DNA from: Chloracidobacterium sp. N
Lineage (GTDB): Bacteria > Acidobacteriota > Blastocatellia > Chloracidobacteriales > Chloracidobacteriaceae
DNA: 64,000 bases
Assembly (NCBI RefSeq): GCF_018304765.1
Contig: NZ_CP072643.1
Span: forward strand, 496,001-560,000
Direction of reading: 5' to 3'
Under the pieces are notes generated by a model. That model worked only from the letters and a program-made list of their open reading frames with translations. It was not told the DNA's origin and searched no databases. The position numbers and the translations under genes are program-made. Shown piece after piece: positions 19,254 to 27,282 of the stretch (position 1 is its first letter; the number at the start of each line of letters is the position of its first letter).

Positions 19254-19904
19254 ATGCTTGTGGAAAGCACTATAAGCACAGGCAAGGCGGCAAAACTCCT
19301 TGGTGTCTCGGTCAAGACGTTGCAGCGTTGGGAACGCGAAGGAAGGCTAATTCCGGTGGCCCGAACGGACAGCAACCGCCGCCTCTACACTGAGACGCAG
19401 ATCCGTGAGTTCATCGGTTTGCGGCAGGCCAACCATGCGCCAACAAAGCTTGTCGCCTACTGTCGGGTATCGAGTGCGGCGCAGAAGCCGGACCTGGCGA
19501 ATCAGCGCAAAGTGCTGGAAGCGTTCGTGGTGGCGAAGGGATTGGCGGGGGTCGAGTTTATCGAGGAAGTGGGCGGCGGGCTGGACTTCAGGCGCAAGCG
19601 GTTTCTGGCCCTTATGGACGAGATTGGGCGACGGGAAGTCAGGATGCTAATCCTCGCTCACCGGGACCGCCTCACCCGTTTCGGCTTTGAGTGGTTCGAA
19701 CATTACGCCCAAACCCATGGCTGCGAAGTGCTGGTACTCAACCAGGAACGGCTGTCTCCCGAACAGGAAATGGTGCAAGACTTAATGACCATCGTGCGCT
19801 GTTTTTCGTCTCGGCTATACGGTTTGAGGAACTATCGAAAGAAGTTGGATGAAGCGCTGAAACAGGATGCGAATGACGTCAAAAAGGCCCAACAATGCAA
19901 CTGA
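19254..19904 (+). CDS. tnpA: IS607 transposase TnpA (serine recombinase)
   Basis: 216 residues. The N-terminal MerR-like helix-turn-helix is STGKAAKLLGVSVKTLQRWE. The serine-recombinase domain follows, with YCRVSSAAQKPDLANQ (catalytic serine in RVSS), LILAHRDRLTRFGFEWFE and LSPEQEMVQDLMTIVRCFSS, the DLxxI-x-CFSSRLYG form usual for IS607. The order (DNA-binding head before catalytic domain) is the IS607 arrangement. It should catalyse transposition through a circular intermediate. If the promoter call is right, the GTG at 19260 may be the real start. The stop overlaps the tnpB start by 10 bases. Confidence 0.95.
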   Translation: MLVESTISTGKAAKLLGVSVKTLQRWEREGRLIPVARTDSNRRLYTETQIREFIGLRQANHAPTKLVAYCRVSSAAQKPDLANQRKVLEAFVVAKGLAGVEFIEEVGGGLDFRRKRFLALMDEIGRREVRMLILAHRDRLTRFGFEWFEHYAQTHGCEVLVLNQERLSPEQEMVQDLMTIVRCFSSRLYGLRNYRKKLDEALKQDANDVKKAQQCN

Positions 19905-21235
19905 CCCACAAGATTGCTCTTTGTCCGACTCCTGAGCAAGTGGACTACTTCAAGCGCGCCTGCGGCACGGCGCGGCGTGTTTGGAACTGGGCGCTCAATG
20001 AGTGGAACAGGCAATACGCAGCAGGCGGCAGGCCAAACGCCATGGCGCTCAAAAAACAGTTCAACGCCATCAAGTACACCGACCCGCAGTGGCTCGATGA
20101 GAACGGTCGGCCTTGGTTGCAAGACATTCACCGGGATGCCCACGCCCAGCCGTTTGCCCATCTCGCCAAAGCCTGGGAAAGATTCTTCACCGACCTCAAG
20201 GCTGGCAAAGAGGCACACGCACCGCGCTTCAAGAAAAAGGGGCGCTGCCGCGACAGCTTTTACGTAGCCAACGACAAGTTCCGTCTGGTCGGTAAGACGA
20301 TCCGCCTACCCAAGATCGGCGAAGTCGCCATGACCGAGGAACTGCGATTCAAAGGAAAGATACTGGGCGCAACGGTTTCTCGCACCGCGGATCGTTGGTT
20401 TGTGGCAATACAGGTCGAGGTGCCTGATGCGCAATTCTATCGGCGTCGCACGTCGCACGAGGTCAACGGCATCGACCTGGGCATCAAGGCTGCTGCAACG
20501 ATCTCCAGCGGTGAAGTCATCGAGGCGCCAAAGCCGCTCAAAGCCGCGCTGCGCCGTCTGGAAATCCGTAGCCGACGTCTCAGCCGCAAGCTGGAAGCCG
20601 CCAGGAAGGCAGCCGGATTTGAACGCCATGCCCGCCTGCCTGAAGGAACGCGCCTGCCGGTATCGAACAACCGGCAGAAGTCCGCTGCGATATTGGCACG
20701 GCTCTATGCCCGCATGGCCAATATCCGAGCGGATTTCACCCACAAGCTCACGACTCGACTCTGCCGCGAAAACCAAGCGTTGGTGATCGAGGATTTAAAC
20801 GTCAAAGGGATGCTGCAGAACGAGAAACTCGCCCGCGCCATCTCTGACGTGGGTTTTGGGATGTTGCGCTCGCAGTTGGAATACAAGGCCCGGCGCTACG
20901 GTACTCAGCTTACCATCGCTGATCGCTGGTATCCAAGTAGCCGACTGTGCTCCATCTGTGGCTGGAAGAACGAGGCGCTGACATTGAGAGATCGAACATG
21001 GGTGTGTGCTCAATGTGGTGCGCACCATGACCGTGACCTCAATGCGGCGCTGAACCTGAAACGGCTGGCAACCGAAACTGCCCTACCCGTGGCGAGTCCG
21101 TCCAGCAATGGCGGCGCTGCGGCGGGGACCGTCCCCGCCGTAGTCGGGAAAGTCACGCCTGTCAGATACGACGGTGGTCAACAGGACGCGTCGGGGCAGG
21201 AAGAGAACCGTGCGCACTTTTGCGCACATTCTTGA
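19895..21235 (+). CDS. tnpB: TnpB RNA-guided nuclease of IS607 element
   Basis: 446 residues. The RuvC-like catalytic residues are visible: Asp in NGIDLGIKAAATIS, Glu in LVIEDLNVKGML, and Asp in HHDRDLNAALNLKR. A four-cysteine zinc ribbon (CSICGWKNEALTLRDR, WVCAQCGAHHDRD) sits before the last. TnpB proteins cut DNA guided by an omega-RNA made from the element's 3' end. The ~55-residue tail beyond the last catalytic Asp is low-complexity and hairpin-rich at the DNA level, consistent with overlap by the guide scaffold. All three acidic residues are present, so the nuclease looks intact. Confidence 0.95.
   Translation: MQLTHKIALCPTPEQVDYFKRACGTARRVWNWALNEWNRQYAAGGRPNAMALKKQFNAIKYTDPQWLDENGRPWLQDIHRDAHAQPFAHLAKAWERFFTDLKAGKEAHAPRFKKKGRCRDSFYVANDKFRLVGKTIRLPKIGEVAMTEELRFKGKILGATVSRTADRWFVAIQVEVPDAQFYRRRTSHEVNGIDLGIKAAATISSGEVIEAPKPLKAALRRLEIRSRRLSRKLEAARKAAGFERHARLPEGTRLPVSNNRQKSAAILARLYARMANIRADFTHKLTTRLCRENQALVIEDLNVKGMLQNEKLARAISDVGFGMLRSQLEYKARRYGTQLTIADRWYPSSRLCSICGWKNEALTLRDRTWVCAQCGAHHDRDLNAALNLKRLATETALPVASPSSNGGAAAGTVPAVVGKVTPVRYDGGQQDASGQEENRAHFCAHS
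21090..21235 (+). ncRNA. candidate omega-RNA scaffold of the IS607 TnpB
   Basis: By family knowledge the omega-RNA overlaps the 3' end of tnpB and ends at the element border, with the guide read from flanking DNA. Here the region has a strong hairpin (GGCGGGGAC / GTCCCCGCC, 21121-21139) and a terminal hairpin (GTGCGCA / TGCGCAC, 21210-21227) just before the tnpB stop. The guide would begin at about 21236-21245, inside the msrQ region. Position and structure support this; no transcript evidence is available. Confidence 0.4.
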
Positions 21236-21249
21236 TAGCAGCTGATCGG

Positions 21250-21894
21250 TTGAAGCCATCCAATCCAAAACCGACGACAGCAACGTTGTTTGACCCAGCC
21301 TTTGCGCAGCGGCTGGTGCTGCTCAACGGACTGTTTCCGCTGGCGCTGTGCGGATGGGACGGATTCCGGGGCCAGCTTGGGGCCAATCCGCTGGAGTTCA
21401 TCCTCCGCCTGACCGGCGGCCTGGCGCTGGTCTTTCTGACCCTGACCCTGACCGTAACCCCGCTGGTGGCCTGGTTTGGTCCGCCCTGGCTCATCCGGCT
21501 GCGGCGCACGCTGGGACTGCTGGCGTTTTTCCATGCCAGCCTGCACTTCACGGCTTACGTCTGGTTCGACAAGATGTTTGACTTGGCGGCCGTGGGTGTG
21601 GATGTCCTGCGCCGGCCGTTCATCCTGTTCGGCATGCTGGGTTTTCTCGTCATGATTCCGCTGGCGGCCACATCCACCAACCGGATGATCAAGCGGCTGG
21701 GCGCGGCGCGCTGGAAACGCCTGCACCGCCTGACCTACGTGGCAGCCGTGGCTGGCGTCATCCACTTCTACCTGTTTGTCAAAGCCGATACGACCATGCC
21801 GCTGGCCTTTGCCGCCATCGTCGGCCTCCTGCTGGTCTATCGCTGGTTGCGGGCACAGCAACTCACCACCCTGGGCCTCGACCCCAAACGCTGA
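21250..21894 (+). CDS. msrQ: MsrQ/YedZ-type heme b membrane subunit of the periplasmic methionine sulfoxide reductase system
   Basis: About 214 residues with six membrane segments and the ferric-reductase-like pattern RRTLGLLAFFHASLHFTAYV, ATSTNRMIKRLGAARWKRLH and RLTYVAAVAGVIHFYLFVKA. These blocks provide the conserved heme-ligand histidines. MsrQ passes electrons from quinones or flavin to the molybdoenzyme MsrP, which repairs oxidised methionine in periplasmic proteins. No ATG is available: the frame runs back into the IS607 end, and TTG 21250 is only the best guess. msrP, normally upstream, is absent, perhaps separated or lost at the insertion. Confidence 0.82.
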   Translation: MKPSNPKPTTATLFDPAFAQRLVLLNGLFPLALCGWDGFRGQLGANPLEFILRLTGGLALVFLTLTLTVTPLVAWFGPPWLIRLRRTLGLLAFFHASLHFTAYVWFDKMFDLAAVGVDVLRRPFILFGMLGFLVMIPLAATSTNRMIKRLGAARWKRLHRLTYVAAVAGVIHFYLFVKADTTMPLAFAAIVGLLLVYRWLRAQQLTTLGLDPKR

Positions 21895-21915
21895 CACAGC
21901 CGCGTCGGAAAAACT

Positions 21916-21930
21916 TGAAAACAGTTTTCA
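21916..21930. promoter_or_regulatory. Fur-box-like 7-1-7 dyad upstream of feoAAB
   Basis: TGAAAAC-A-GTTTTCA is a perfect 7-1-7 inverted repeat with the spacing and TGAxAA...TTxTCA ends of the Fur consensus. It lies about 75 bases before the first feoA start, where iron-Fur repression of ferrous iron uptake would be expected. Confidence 0.6.
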
Positions 21931-22004
21931 TTTCACTTACGGTTGACGGCTGCCATGGTGGCCTCCGGCCACGTGATGCCGACGACCGAGGTATGCCCTG
22001 ACCT

Positions 22005-22274
22005 ATGAAACGCTGGCTTGCCGCCTTACGCCCTTCCTCGGCAACTTCCGCCACACCCCAAACCCTGGCCGATGTCCCGGCCGGCGAGCGCGTGCGCGTC
22101 CGGCGGCTGCTGGACATGGACGGCGCGGAAACCCTGCGGGAGCGCGGGCTGTGTGAGACTTCTGAAGTGCGTGTCATTGCGGACGGCGATCCGCTGGTGT
22201 GTTCCGTGCTCGGCGTACGGATGACGCTCAACCGCCACACGGCGCAGGGCATTCTCGTGGAGCGCCTGCCATGA
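22005..22274 (+). CDS. feoA: FeoA-domain protein (first copy)
   Basis: 89 residues with an SH3-like FeoA fold: AGERVRVRRLLDMDGAETLR, ERGLCETSEVRVIADGDPLV and CSVLGVRMTLNRHTAQGILV. It has about 15 extra residues at the N-terminus. FeoA is a small cytoplasmic partner of the FeoB ferrous iron transporter. Its stop overlaps the start of the second FeoA gene (ATGA), so the two are translationally coupled. The Fur-like dyad upstream suggests iron repression. Confidence 0.88.
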   Translation: MKRWLAALRPSSATSATPQTLADVPAGERVRVRRLLDMDGAETLRERGLCETSEVRVIADGDPLVCSVLGVRMTLNRHTAQGILVERLP

Positions 22275-22498
22275 CACTCGATGCCCTGGCCATCGGTGCG
22301 ACGGCCCGCGTCGAGCGCGTCCGGGGCGGGCGGGCCATTGCCCAGCGCCTCCAGGAAATGGGTCTGACGACCGGCGTTGTGGTCAAACTCATCCGCGTTG
22401 CCCCGCTGGGCGATCCGCTGGAAATCGAGCTGCGGGGCTATCGGCTGTCGCTGCGCAAGGATGAGGCCGCTGCCATTGAAGTCTCCCCAGGTGAGTAA
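22271..22498 (+). CDS. feoA: FeoA-domain protein (second copy)
   Basis: 75 residues, classic FeoA length: MTLDALAIGATARVERVRGG, AIAQRLQEMGLTTGVVVKLI, RVAPLGDPLEIELRGYRLSL. It is coupled to the preceding copy by a 4-base overlap and ends just before the feoB GTG. Two tandem FeoA proteins may form a hetero-assembly on FeoB or serve separate regulatory roles; this is not decidable from sequence. Confidence 0.92.
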   Translation: MTLDALAIGATARVERVRGGRAIAQRLQEMGLTTGVVVKLIRVAPLGDPLEIELRGYRLSLRKDEAAAIEVSPGE

Positions 22499-22503
22499 CA
22501 TTC

Positions 22504-24696
22504 GTGAGTGACGAAACACCTTCCCGCCGGCTGGCGTTGGTCGGGAACCCCAACTCTGGCAAAACGACGCTTTTCAATGCCCTGACGGGCCTGCGCCAGA
22601 AGGTCGGCAACTATCCGGGCGTCACGGTCGAGAAAAAGGAAGGCCGCCTGACCGTCGGCGAAACGGAAGTCACCCTCATTGACCTGCCGGGGGTCTATAG
22701 CCTTTCAGCGCGTTCGCTGGACGAACGCATCACGCGCGATGTCGTTCTGGGACGACAGACCGACACGCCGCCGCCGGAGGGCATTCTGGCCATTGCCGAT
22801 GCCAGCAACCTGGAACGCAACCTGTACCTTGTCACGCAGGTCATGGAACTGGGGCGGCCCGTCTGGCTGGCGCTCAACATGATGGACCTGGCAGAAGCCA
22901 AAGGTCTCGTCTTCGATCTCGACCGGCTTTCCCAGGGATTGGGAATTCCCGTCGTGCCCATCGTCGCCAGCAAGGGCATCGGGCTTGAAACCCTGCGCCG
23001 GAAACTCGTCGGGCCGTTGCCTGCGGTACCCACCCGACAGTGGCGACTCCCGCAGGTCATCGAAGCCGAAGTTTCGGCACTCGCGGAACAACTGCGCCAG
23101 CGCCGGTGGGCAACGGATGCCGCCGCCGAAGGCGAAGCCATCCGGCTGCTGCTCAACGAGCCGGCCGAAGACGACACGCCGCCACCGGCGGACATCCAGG
23201 CGGCCGTTGCGGCGGCGCGGGAACGGCTGGAAGCCATGGGCATCGAGTGGTGGAGCGCTGAGGCCGAAGGGCGCTACGGCTGGATTCAAACCCTGTGCCG
23301 GGCGGCCATCCAGCAACCGGGCCAGTTTCAACGCACCACCAGCGACCGGATTGATGCCATCGTCACGCATCGCCTGTGGGGGCCGGTACTGTTTGCCGGC
23401 CTGATGCTGTTCATCTTCCAGAGCATCTTCACCTGGGCGCAGGTGCCGATGGATACCATCGGCTGGATGATGGACCGGTTGGGCGCGCTCGTCCGGGAAC
23501 GTCTCCCGGCCGGCGAACTCAACGACCTCGTGGTGGGCGGCGTCATTGCCGGCGTTGGCGCGGTTGTTACCTTCCTTCCGCAGATTCTCATCCTGACCCT
23601 GTTCATTGCCCTGCTCGAAGACACAGGCTACATGGCGCGGGCGGCATTCATCATGGACCGGCTGATGCGCCGGGTGGGACTCAGCGGCAAGTCGTTCATC
23701 CCACTGCTTGGTTCCTTTGCCTGCGCCATTCCGGGCATCACGGCGACGCGCACCATAGAAAACGCCAAAGACCGGCTGGTGACGATTCTCATTGCGCCGC
23801 TGATGAGCTGTAGCGCGCGGCTGCCGGTCTATGCCCTGATGATTGGGGCCTGTTTTCCGGCCGACCGGCGGCTGTGGGGCGTGTTTTCCCTGCCCGGCGT
23901 CGTCCTGTTTGCCATGTATGCCCTGGGCATCCTGGCGGCGCTGGCGATGGGCTGGCTTTTCAAGAAAACCCTGATTCGTGGGGCATCGCCGCCGCTTATT
24001 CTGGAACTGCCCCCGTACCGGCTGCCTTCCCCACGGACCGTCCTGCTGACGATGTTTTCCGCCGGCGGTCAGTTTCTCTACCGCGCCGGGACGGTCATCC
24101 TGGCCATCTCGATTGTCCTGTGGTTTCTGGCAACGCATCCCCGGTCGGTGACACTCAGCCGGGACTACGCCGCTGAGCGCGCAGCCATTACCCAGACCGG
24201 GCAGATGTCCGGGGAAGAAGCGGCCGACCGGCTTCAGGTGCTCGAACGGCTCGAAAAAGCCGAACGGCGGGAACGCAGTTTCATCGGGCAGGCCGGCAAG
24301 CTCATTGAGCCGGTCATTGCGCCGCTGGGATTCAACTGGAAAATCGGCGTCGGCATCATCTCGGCATTTGCGGCGCGGGAAGTGTTCGTGGGAACGCTGG
24401 CTATTGTCTATGGCATCGGCGATGACGAAGACGCCGCCGGCAACCAGGCGCTCCACGCGGCGCTGCAAGCCGACCGTCACGCGGATGGGCGGCCGGTGTT
24501 TTCGCCTCTCGTGGCCGTGTCGGTGATGGTCTTTTTTGTGCTGGCGATGCAGTGCATGTCCACGCTGGCCGTCGCCTGGCGGGAGACAAACAGTTGGCGC
24601 TGGCCCGTGGTGATGTTTGCCTACATGACGGCGCTGGCTTACGTCGGCAGCCTGCTCGTCTATCAGGGAGGCCGGTGGCTCGGCTTGGGACAGTGA
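22504..24696 (+). CDS. feoB: ferrous iron transporter FeoB
   Basis: 730 residues starting with GTG at 22504. The N-terminal G domain has G1 GNPNSGKTTLFNAL, switch region GNYPGVTVEKKEG, G3 DLPGVYSL and G4 LNMMD. A helical GDI-like segment follows. The membrane part includes EDTGYMARAAFIMDRLMRRV, SFIPLLGSFACAIPGITATR and a second half with GAREVFVG-like AAREVFVGTLAIVYG. FeoB imports Fe2+ across the inner membrane. It is the third gene of a feoA-feoA-feoB operon downstream of a Fur-like site. No FeoC is visible. Confidence 0.97.
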   Translation: MSDETPSRRLALVGNPNSGKTTLFNALTGLRQKVGNYPGVTVEKKEGRLTVGETEVTLIDLPGVYSLSARSLDERITRDVVLGRQTDTPPPEGILAIADASNLERNLYLVTQVMELGRPVWLALNMMDLAEAKGLVFDLDRLSQGLGIPVVPIVASKGIGLETLRRKLVGPLPAVPTRQWRLPQVIEAEVSALAEQLRQRRWATDAAAEGEAIRLLLNEPAEDDTPPPADIQAAVAAARERLEAMGIEWWSAEAEGRYGWIQTLCRAAIQQPGQFQRTTSDRIDAIVTHRLWGPVLFAGLMLFIFQSIFTWAQVPMDTIGWMMDRLGALVRERLPAGELNDLVVGGVIAGVGAVVTFLPQILILTLFIALLEDTGYMARAAFIMDRLMRRVGLSGKSFIPLLGSFACAIPGITATRTIENAKDRLVTILIAPLMSCSARLPVYALMIGACFPADRRLWGVFSLPGVVLFAMYALGILAALAMGWLFKKTLIRGASPPLILELPPYRLPSPRTVLLTMFSAGGQFLYRAGTVILAISIVLWFLATHPRSVTLSRDYAAERAAITQTGQMSGEEAADRLQVLERLEKAERRERSFIGQAGKLIEPVIAPLGFNWKIGVGIISAFAAREVFVGTLAIVYGIGDDEDAAGNQALHAALQADRHADGRPVFSPLVAVSVMVFFVLAMQCMSTLAVAWRETNSWRWPVVMFAYMTALAYVGSLLVYQGGRWLGLGQ

Positions 24697-24702
24697 CCCC
24701 GA

Positions 24703-27024
24703 TCAGGGAAGCGGGGCGGCAACGGCCCGCGGCCGCCAGTGCAGCAGCCGCAGCGCATTCGTCAGCACAAACAGGCTTGACAGCCCCATGGCCGCGCCGG
24801 CCGCAACAGGTGAAAGTTGCAGACCGAACGCAGGGTACAGTACGCCTGCCGCCACCGGGATGAGCACGACGTTGTAGGCAAAAGCCCAGAACAGGTTTTG
24901 CCGGATGTTGCGCATCGTCGCCCGCGCCAGATCGCATGCCTGCAGAACGCCGACCGGATCACCGGACATGAGAATCACATCGGCAGCCTCGATGGCCACA
25001 TCCGTTCCGGTGCCCAGGGCAATGCCCACGTCGGCAACGGCCAGCGCCGGGGCGTCGTTGATGCCATCCCCGACAAAAGCCAGCCGCCCGCGCTGCCGAA
25101 GCCTCCGCACGATGTCAGCTTTGTCGGCCGGACGCGCCCCGGCAAACACCTCATCAATCCCCAGGCGGGCGGCAACCGCCTGGGCCGTTGCCGGATGGTC
25201 GCCCGTGACGAGGACGACTTCAAGCCCCTGGGCGCGCAGGTGGGCCACAGCCGCGGCCGCCGTTGGCTTTATCTCATCGGCTACGGCCAGCACCGCCGCC
25301 AGGCGACCATCCAGCGCCGCATACATGGGCGTTTTCCCGGCGCGCGCCAGTTCAGCGATGACCGGCGCGCCGGCTTCAGTCGCCACGTTCAGATGCGCCA
25401 TCAGCCGGTCGGTGCCCACCGCCACGTGATGTCCGGCCACGGTCGCTGTGACGCCCTGCCCCGGCAGCGCCGTGAAGTCGGTTGGCGTCGGCAGCGGCAG
25501 GCCGCGCGCCTCGGCCTCTGCCACGACGGCCCGGGCAATGGGATGCTCCGAAGGCTTCTCCACCGCCGCCAGCCAGCCCAGCAGGTCGGTTTCCGACACT
25601 TCCGGCGGCAGGTCACAACCGTGCAGGTCAGTCAGCCGAGGGTGGCCGGCCGTCAGCGTGCCGGTCTTGTCAAAGACGACCACCCGCAGTTCGTCCAGCA
25701 TCTGCAGGGCGCTGCCCTTGCGAAAGAGAACGCCAAGCCGTGCCGCCTGGCCGGTGCTGACCAGAACGGAGGTCGGCGTTGCCAGTCCCAGGGCACAGGG
25801 ACAGGCAATGATGAGAACGGACACGGCGTTGACCAGAGCCAGCTCAAAGGTTGCCTGCCACCACCAGACACCGAACGTGACCAATGCCACGCCGAGAACC
25901 GCCGGTACGAACCACCGTACCACCCGGTCGGCGACATCCTGAATGGGCGGCTTGGACCCTTGCGCCGCCTGCACCAGCCGGACGATGCCCTGCAACACGG
26001 TCTCTGCGCCGACGCGACTGGCGCATACCACGAGATAGCCCTGGCCGTTGACCGTTCCGCCGATGACCTCCGCACCAACGGTCTTGTCCACCGGCAGCGG
26101 CTCGCCGGTCAGCATGGACTCGTCCACGAAAGAAGCGCCTTCCACGACCGTCCCATCCACGGGAATGCGCTCGCCGGGACGCACGACGACTTCATCACCC
26201 GGATGGATCAGCGCCACCGGCAGCTCGAAGGTCTGCCCGCCGCGCCTGACCTGGGCCGTTTTCGGCTGCAATGCCAGCAGATGGCGAATGGCCGCGCCCG
26301 TTCGCCCTCTGGCGCGCGCCTCGAAATACCTGCCCAGCAGTACCAGTGCCACGACGGTTGCCGACGCCTCGAAGTACACGTGCGCCGTCCCGGGCGGAAA
26401 GGCCGCCGGAAAGCACACAACGGCGACGGAGTAGCCGTAGGCCGCCGTCGTCCCCAGCATCACCAGCGTGTTCATATCCGGCGACCAGACGCGGACCGCA
26501 GCCCAACCGGCGCAGTAAAAACGCCACCCCGGACCAAACTGCACCAGTGTCGCCAGCAGCAGGCCGATTCCACGCCACGTACCTTCATCCAGGACGGCCA
26601 GCCGGGCATGATGCAGCGCCGGGATGAGCATCGGCAGCATCTCCAGGGCAAACAGCGGAAGAGCCAGCAGCCCGGCAACAAGCGCCTGCCGGCCAAGCTG
26701 ACGCTGCTCCAGCATCGCCGTCTCATCGGCCGCTGTCCCGTCTTCGGCTGTTGTCGGCGGGACGACCCCATAGCCGGCCCTTTCAATGGCGGCATGCAGG
26801 GCCGGCAGGTCGGTCATCCCCGGCTGGAACGTCACCACGGCCTGCCCGGCAGCCAGACTCACCGCCGCCGCCGTTACGCCCTCCACCCGCCGCAGCACGC
26901 GCTCGATACGGCTGGCGCAGGCAGCACAGGTCATGCCGTTGATGCCGATGACGGCCGTTTCAATTTCGGCCGCCGGTGTCGCTGGGTTTGACGACGCCGG
27001 TGCCGCAGAAGTCAGCGGCAGCAT
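24703..27024 (-). CDS. copA: copper-translocating P1B-type ATPase
   Basis: About 773 residues from the ATG at 27024, which overlaps the copZ stop (TGATG). It has one N-terminal metal-binding domain ([20 protein letters not shown]), eight predicted helices, the TGEPLPVDK actuator, the intramembrane CPC motif in [20 protein letters not shown], phosphorylation site [10 protein letters not shown]1B-type SEHPIARAV and hinge [17 protein letters not shown]. The C-terminal NAVSVL-type and MGLSS residues are consistent with Cu+ export (CopA-like). It pairs with copZ in one operon, ending 6 bases from the convergent feoB gene. Confidence 0.94.
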   Translation of the reverse strand: MLPLTSAAPASSNPATPAAEIETAVIGINGMTCAACASRIERVLRRVEGVTAAAVSLAAGQAVVTFQPGMTDLPALHAAIERAGYGVVPPTTAEDGTAADETAMLEQRQLGRQALVAGLLALPLFALEMLPMLIPALHHARLAVLDEGTWRGIGLLLATLVQFGPGWRFYCAGWAAVRVWSPDMNTLVMLGTTAAYGYSVAVVCFPAAFPPGTAHVYFEASATVVALVLLGRYFEARARGRTGAAIRHLLALQPKTAQVRRGGQTFELPVALIHPGDEVVVRPGERIPVDGTVVEGASFVDESMLTGEPLPVDKTVGAEVIGGTVNGQGYLVVCASRVGAETVLQGIVRLVQAAQGSKPPIQDVADRVVRWFVPAVLGVALVTFGVWWWQATFELALVNAVSVLIIACPCALGLATPTSVLVSTGQAARLGVLFRKGSALQMLDELRVVVFDKTGTLTAGHPRLTDLHGCDLPPEVSETDLLGWLAAVEKPSEHPIARAVVAEAEARGLPLPTPTDFTALPGQGVTATVAGHHVAVGTDRLMAHLNVATEAGAPVIAELARAGKTPMYAALDGRLAAVLAVADEIKPTAAAAVAHLRAQGLEVVLVTGDHPATAQAVAARLGIDEVFAGARPADKADIVRRLRQRGRLAFVGDGINDAPALAVADVGIALGTGTDVAIEAADVILMSGDPVGVLQACDLARATMRNIRQNLFWAFAYNVVLIPVAAGVLYPAFGLQLSPVAAGAAMGLSSLFVLTNALRLLHWRPRAVAAPLP

Positions 27025-27224
27025 CACACCACCTGAAAGCCAGCGTCCTCGACGGCTGCCGCAATCTGCGCCCGGTTGACGGTTGCCGGGTCATAGGCCA
27101 CGGCGGCGCGCCCGATTTCCACCCGCCGCACTTCGACGCCGGCCAGCGACCGCAGCGCCGTCTCGACCGCCTGTATGCAGTGGCCGCAACTCATGCCTTC
27201 AATTTCGATGGTTTCTTCGTGCAT
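27024..27224 (-). CDS. copZ: copper chaperone CopZ (heavy-metal-associated domain)
   Basis: 66 residues from the ATG at 27224, with GGGGAAG upstream. A longer in-frame ORF reaching 27473 has no family similarity before this point. The metal site is [20 protein letters not shown], and the rest ([20 protein letters not shown]) completes a ferredoxin-like HMA fold. It should deliver Cu+ to CopA, whose start codon overlaps its stop. A divergent thioredoxin/NHL gene starts about 60 bases away. Confidence 0.93.
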   Translation of the reverse strand: MHEETIEIEGMSCGHCIQAVETALRSLAGVEVRRVEIGRAAVAYDPATVNRAQIAAAVEDAGFQVV

Positions 27225-27282
27225 GGCTTTCACTTCCCCGGATGTACTTCCGGCCTTGTCAGACCGGCGGCGGCACAGCACC

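Noticed and set aside
22705-24480. 591-codon open frame on the minus strand
   Set aside because: It is exactly antisense to feoB, has no domain, and is rich in His/Arg/Gln as expected from GC-rich reverse frames.
24817-26991. 724-codon open frame on the plus strand
   Set aside because: It is antisense to the clear copA gene, with low-complexity composition and no motif.
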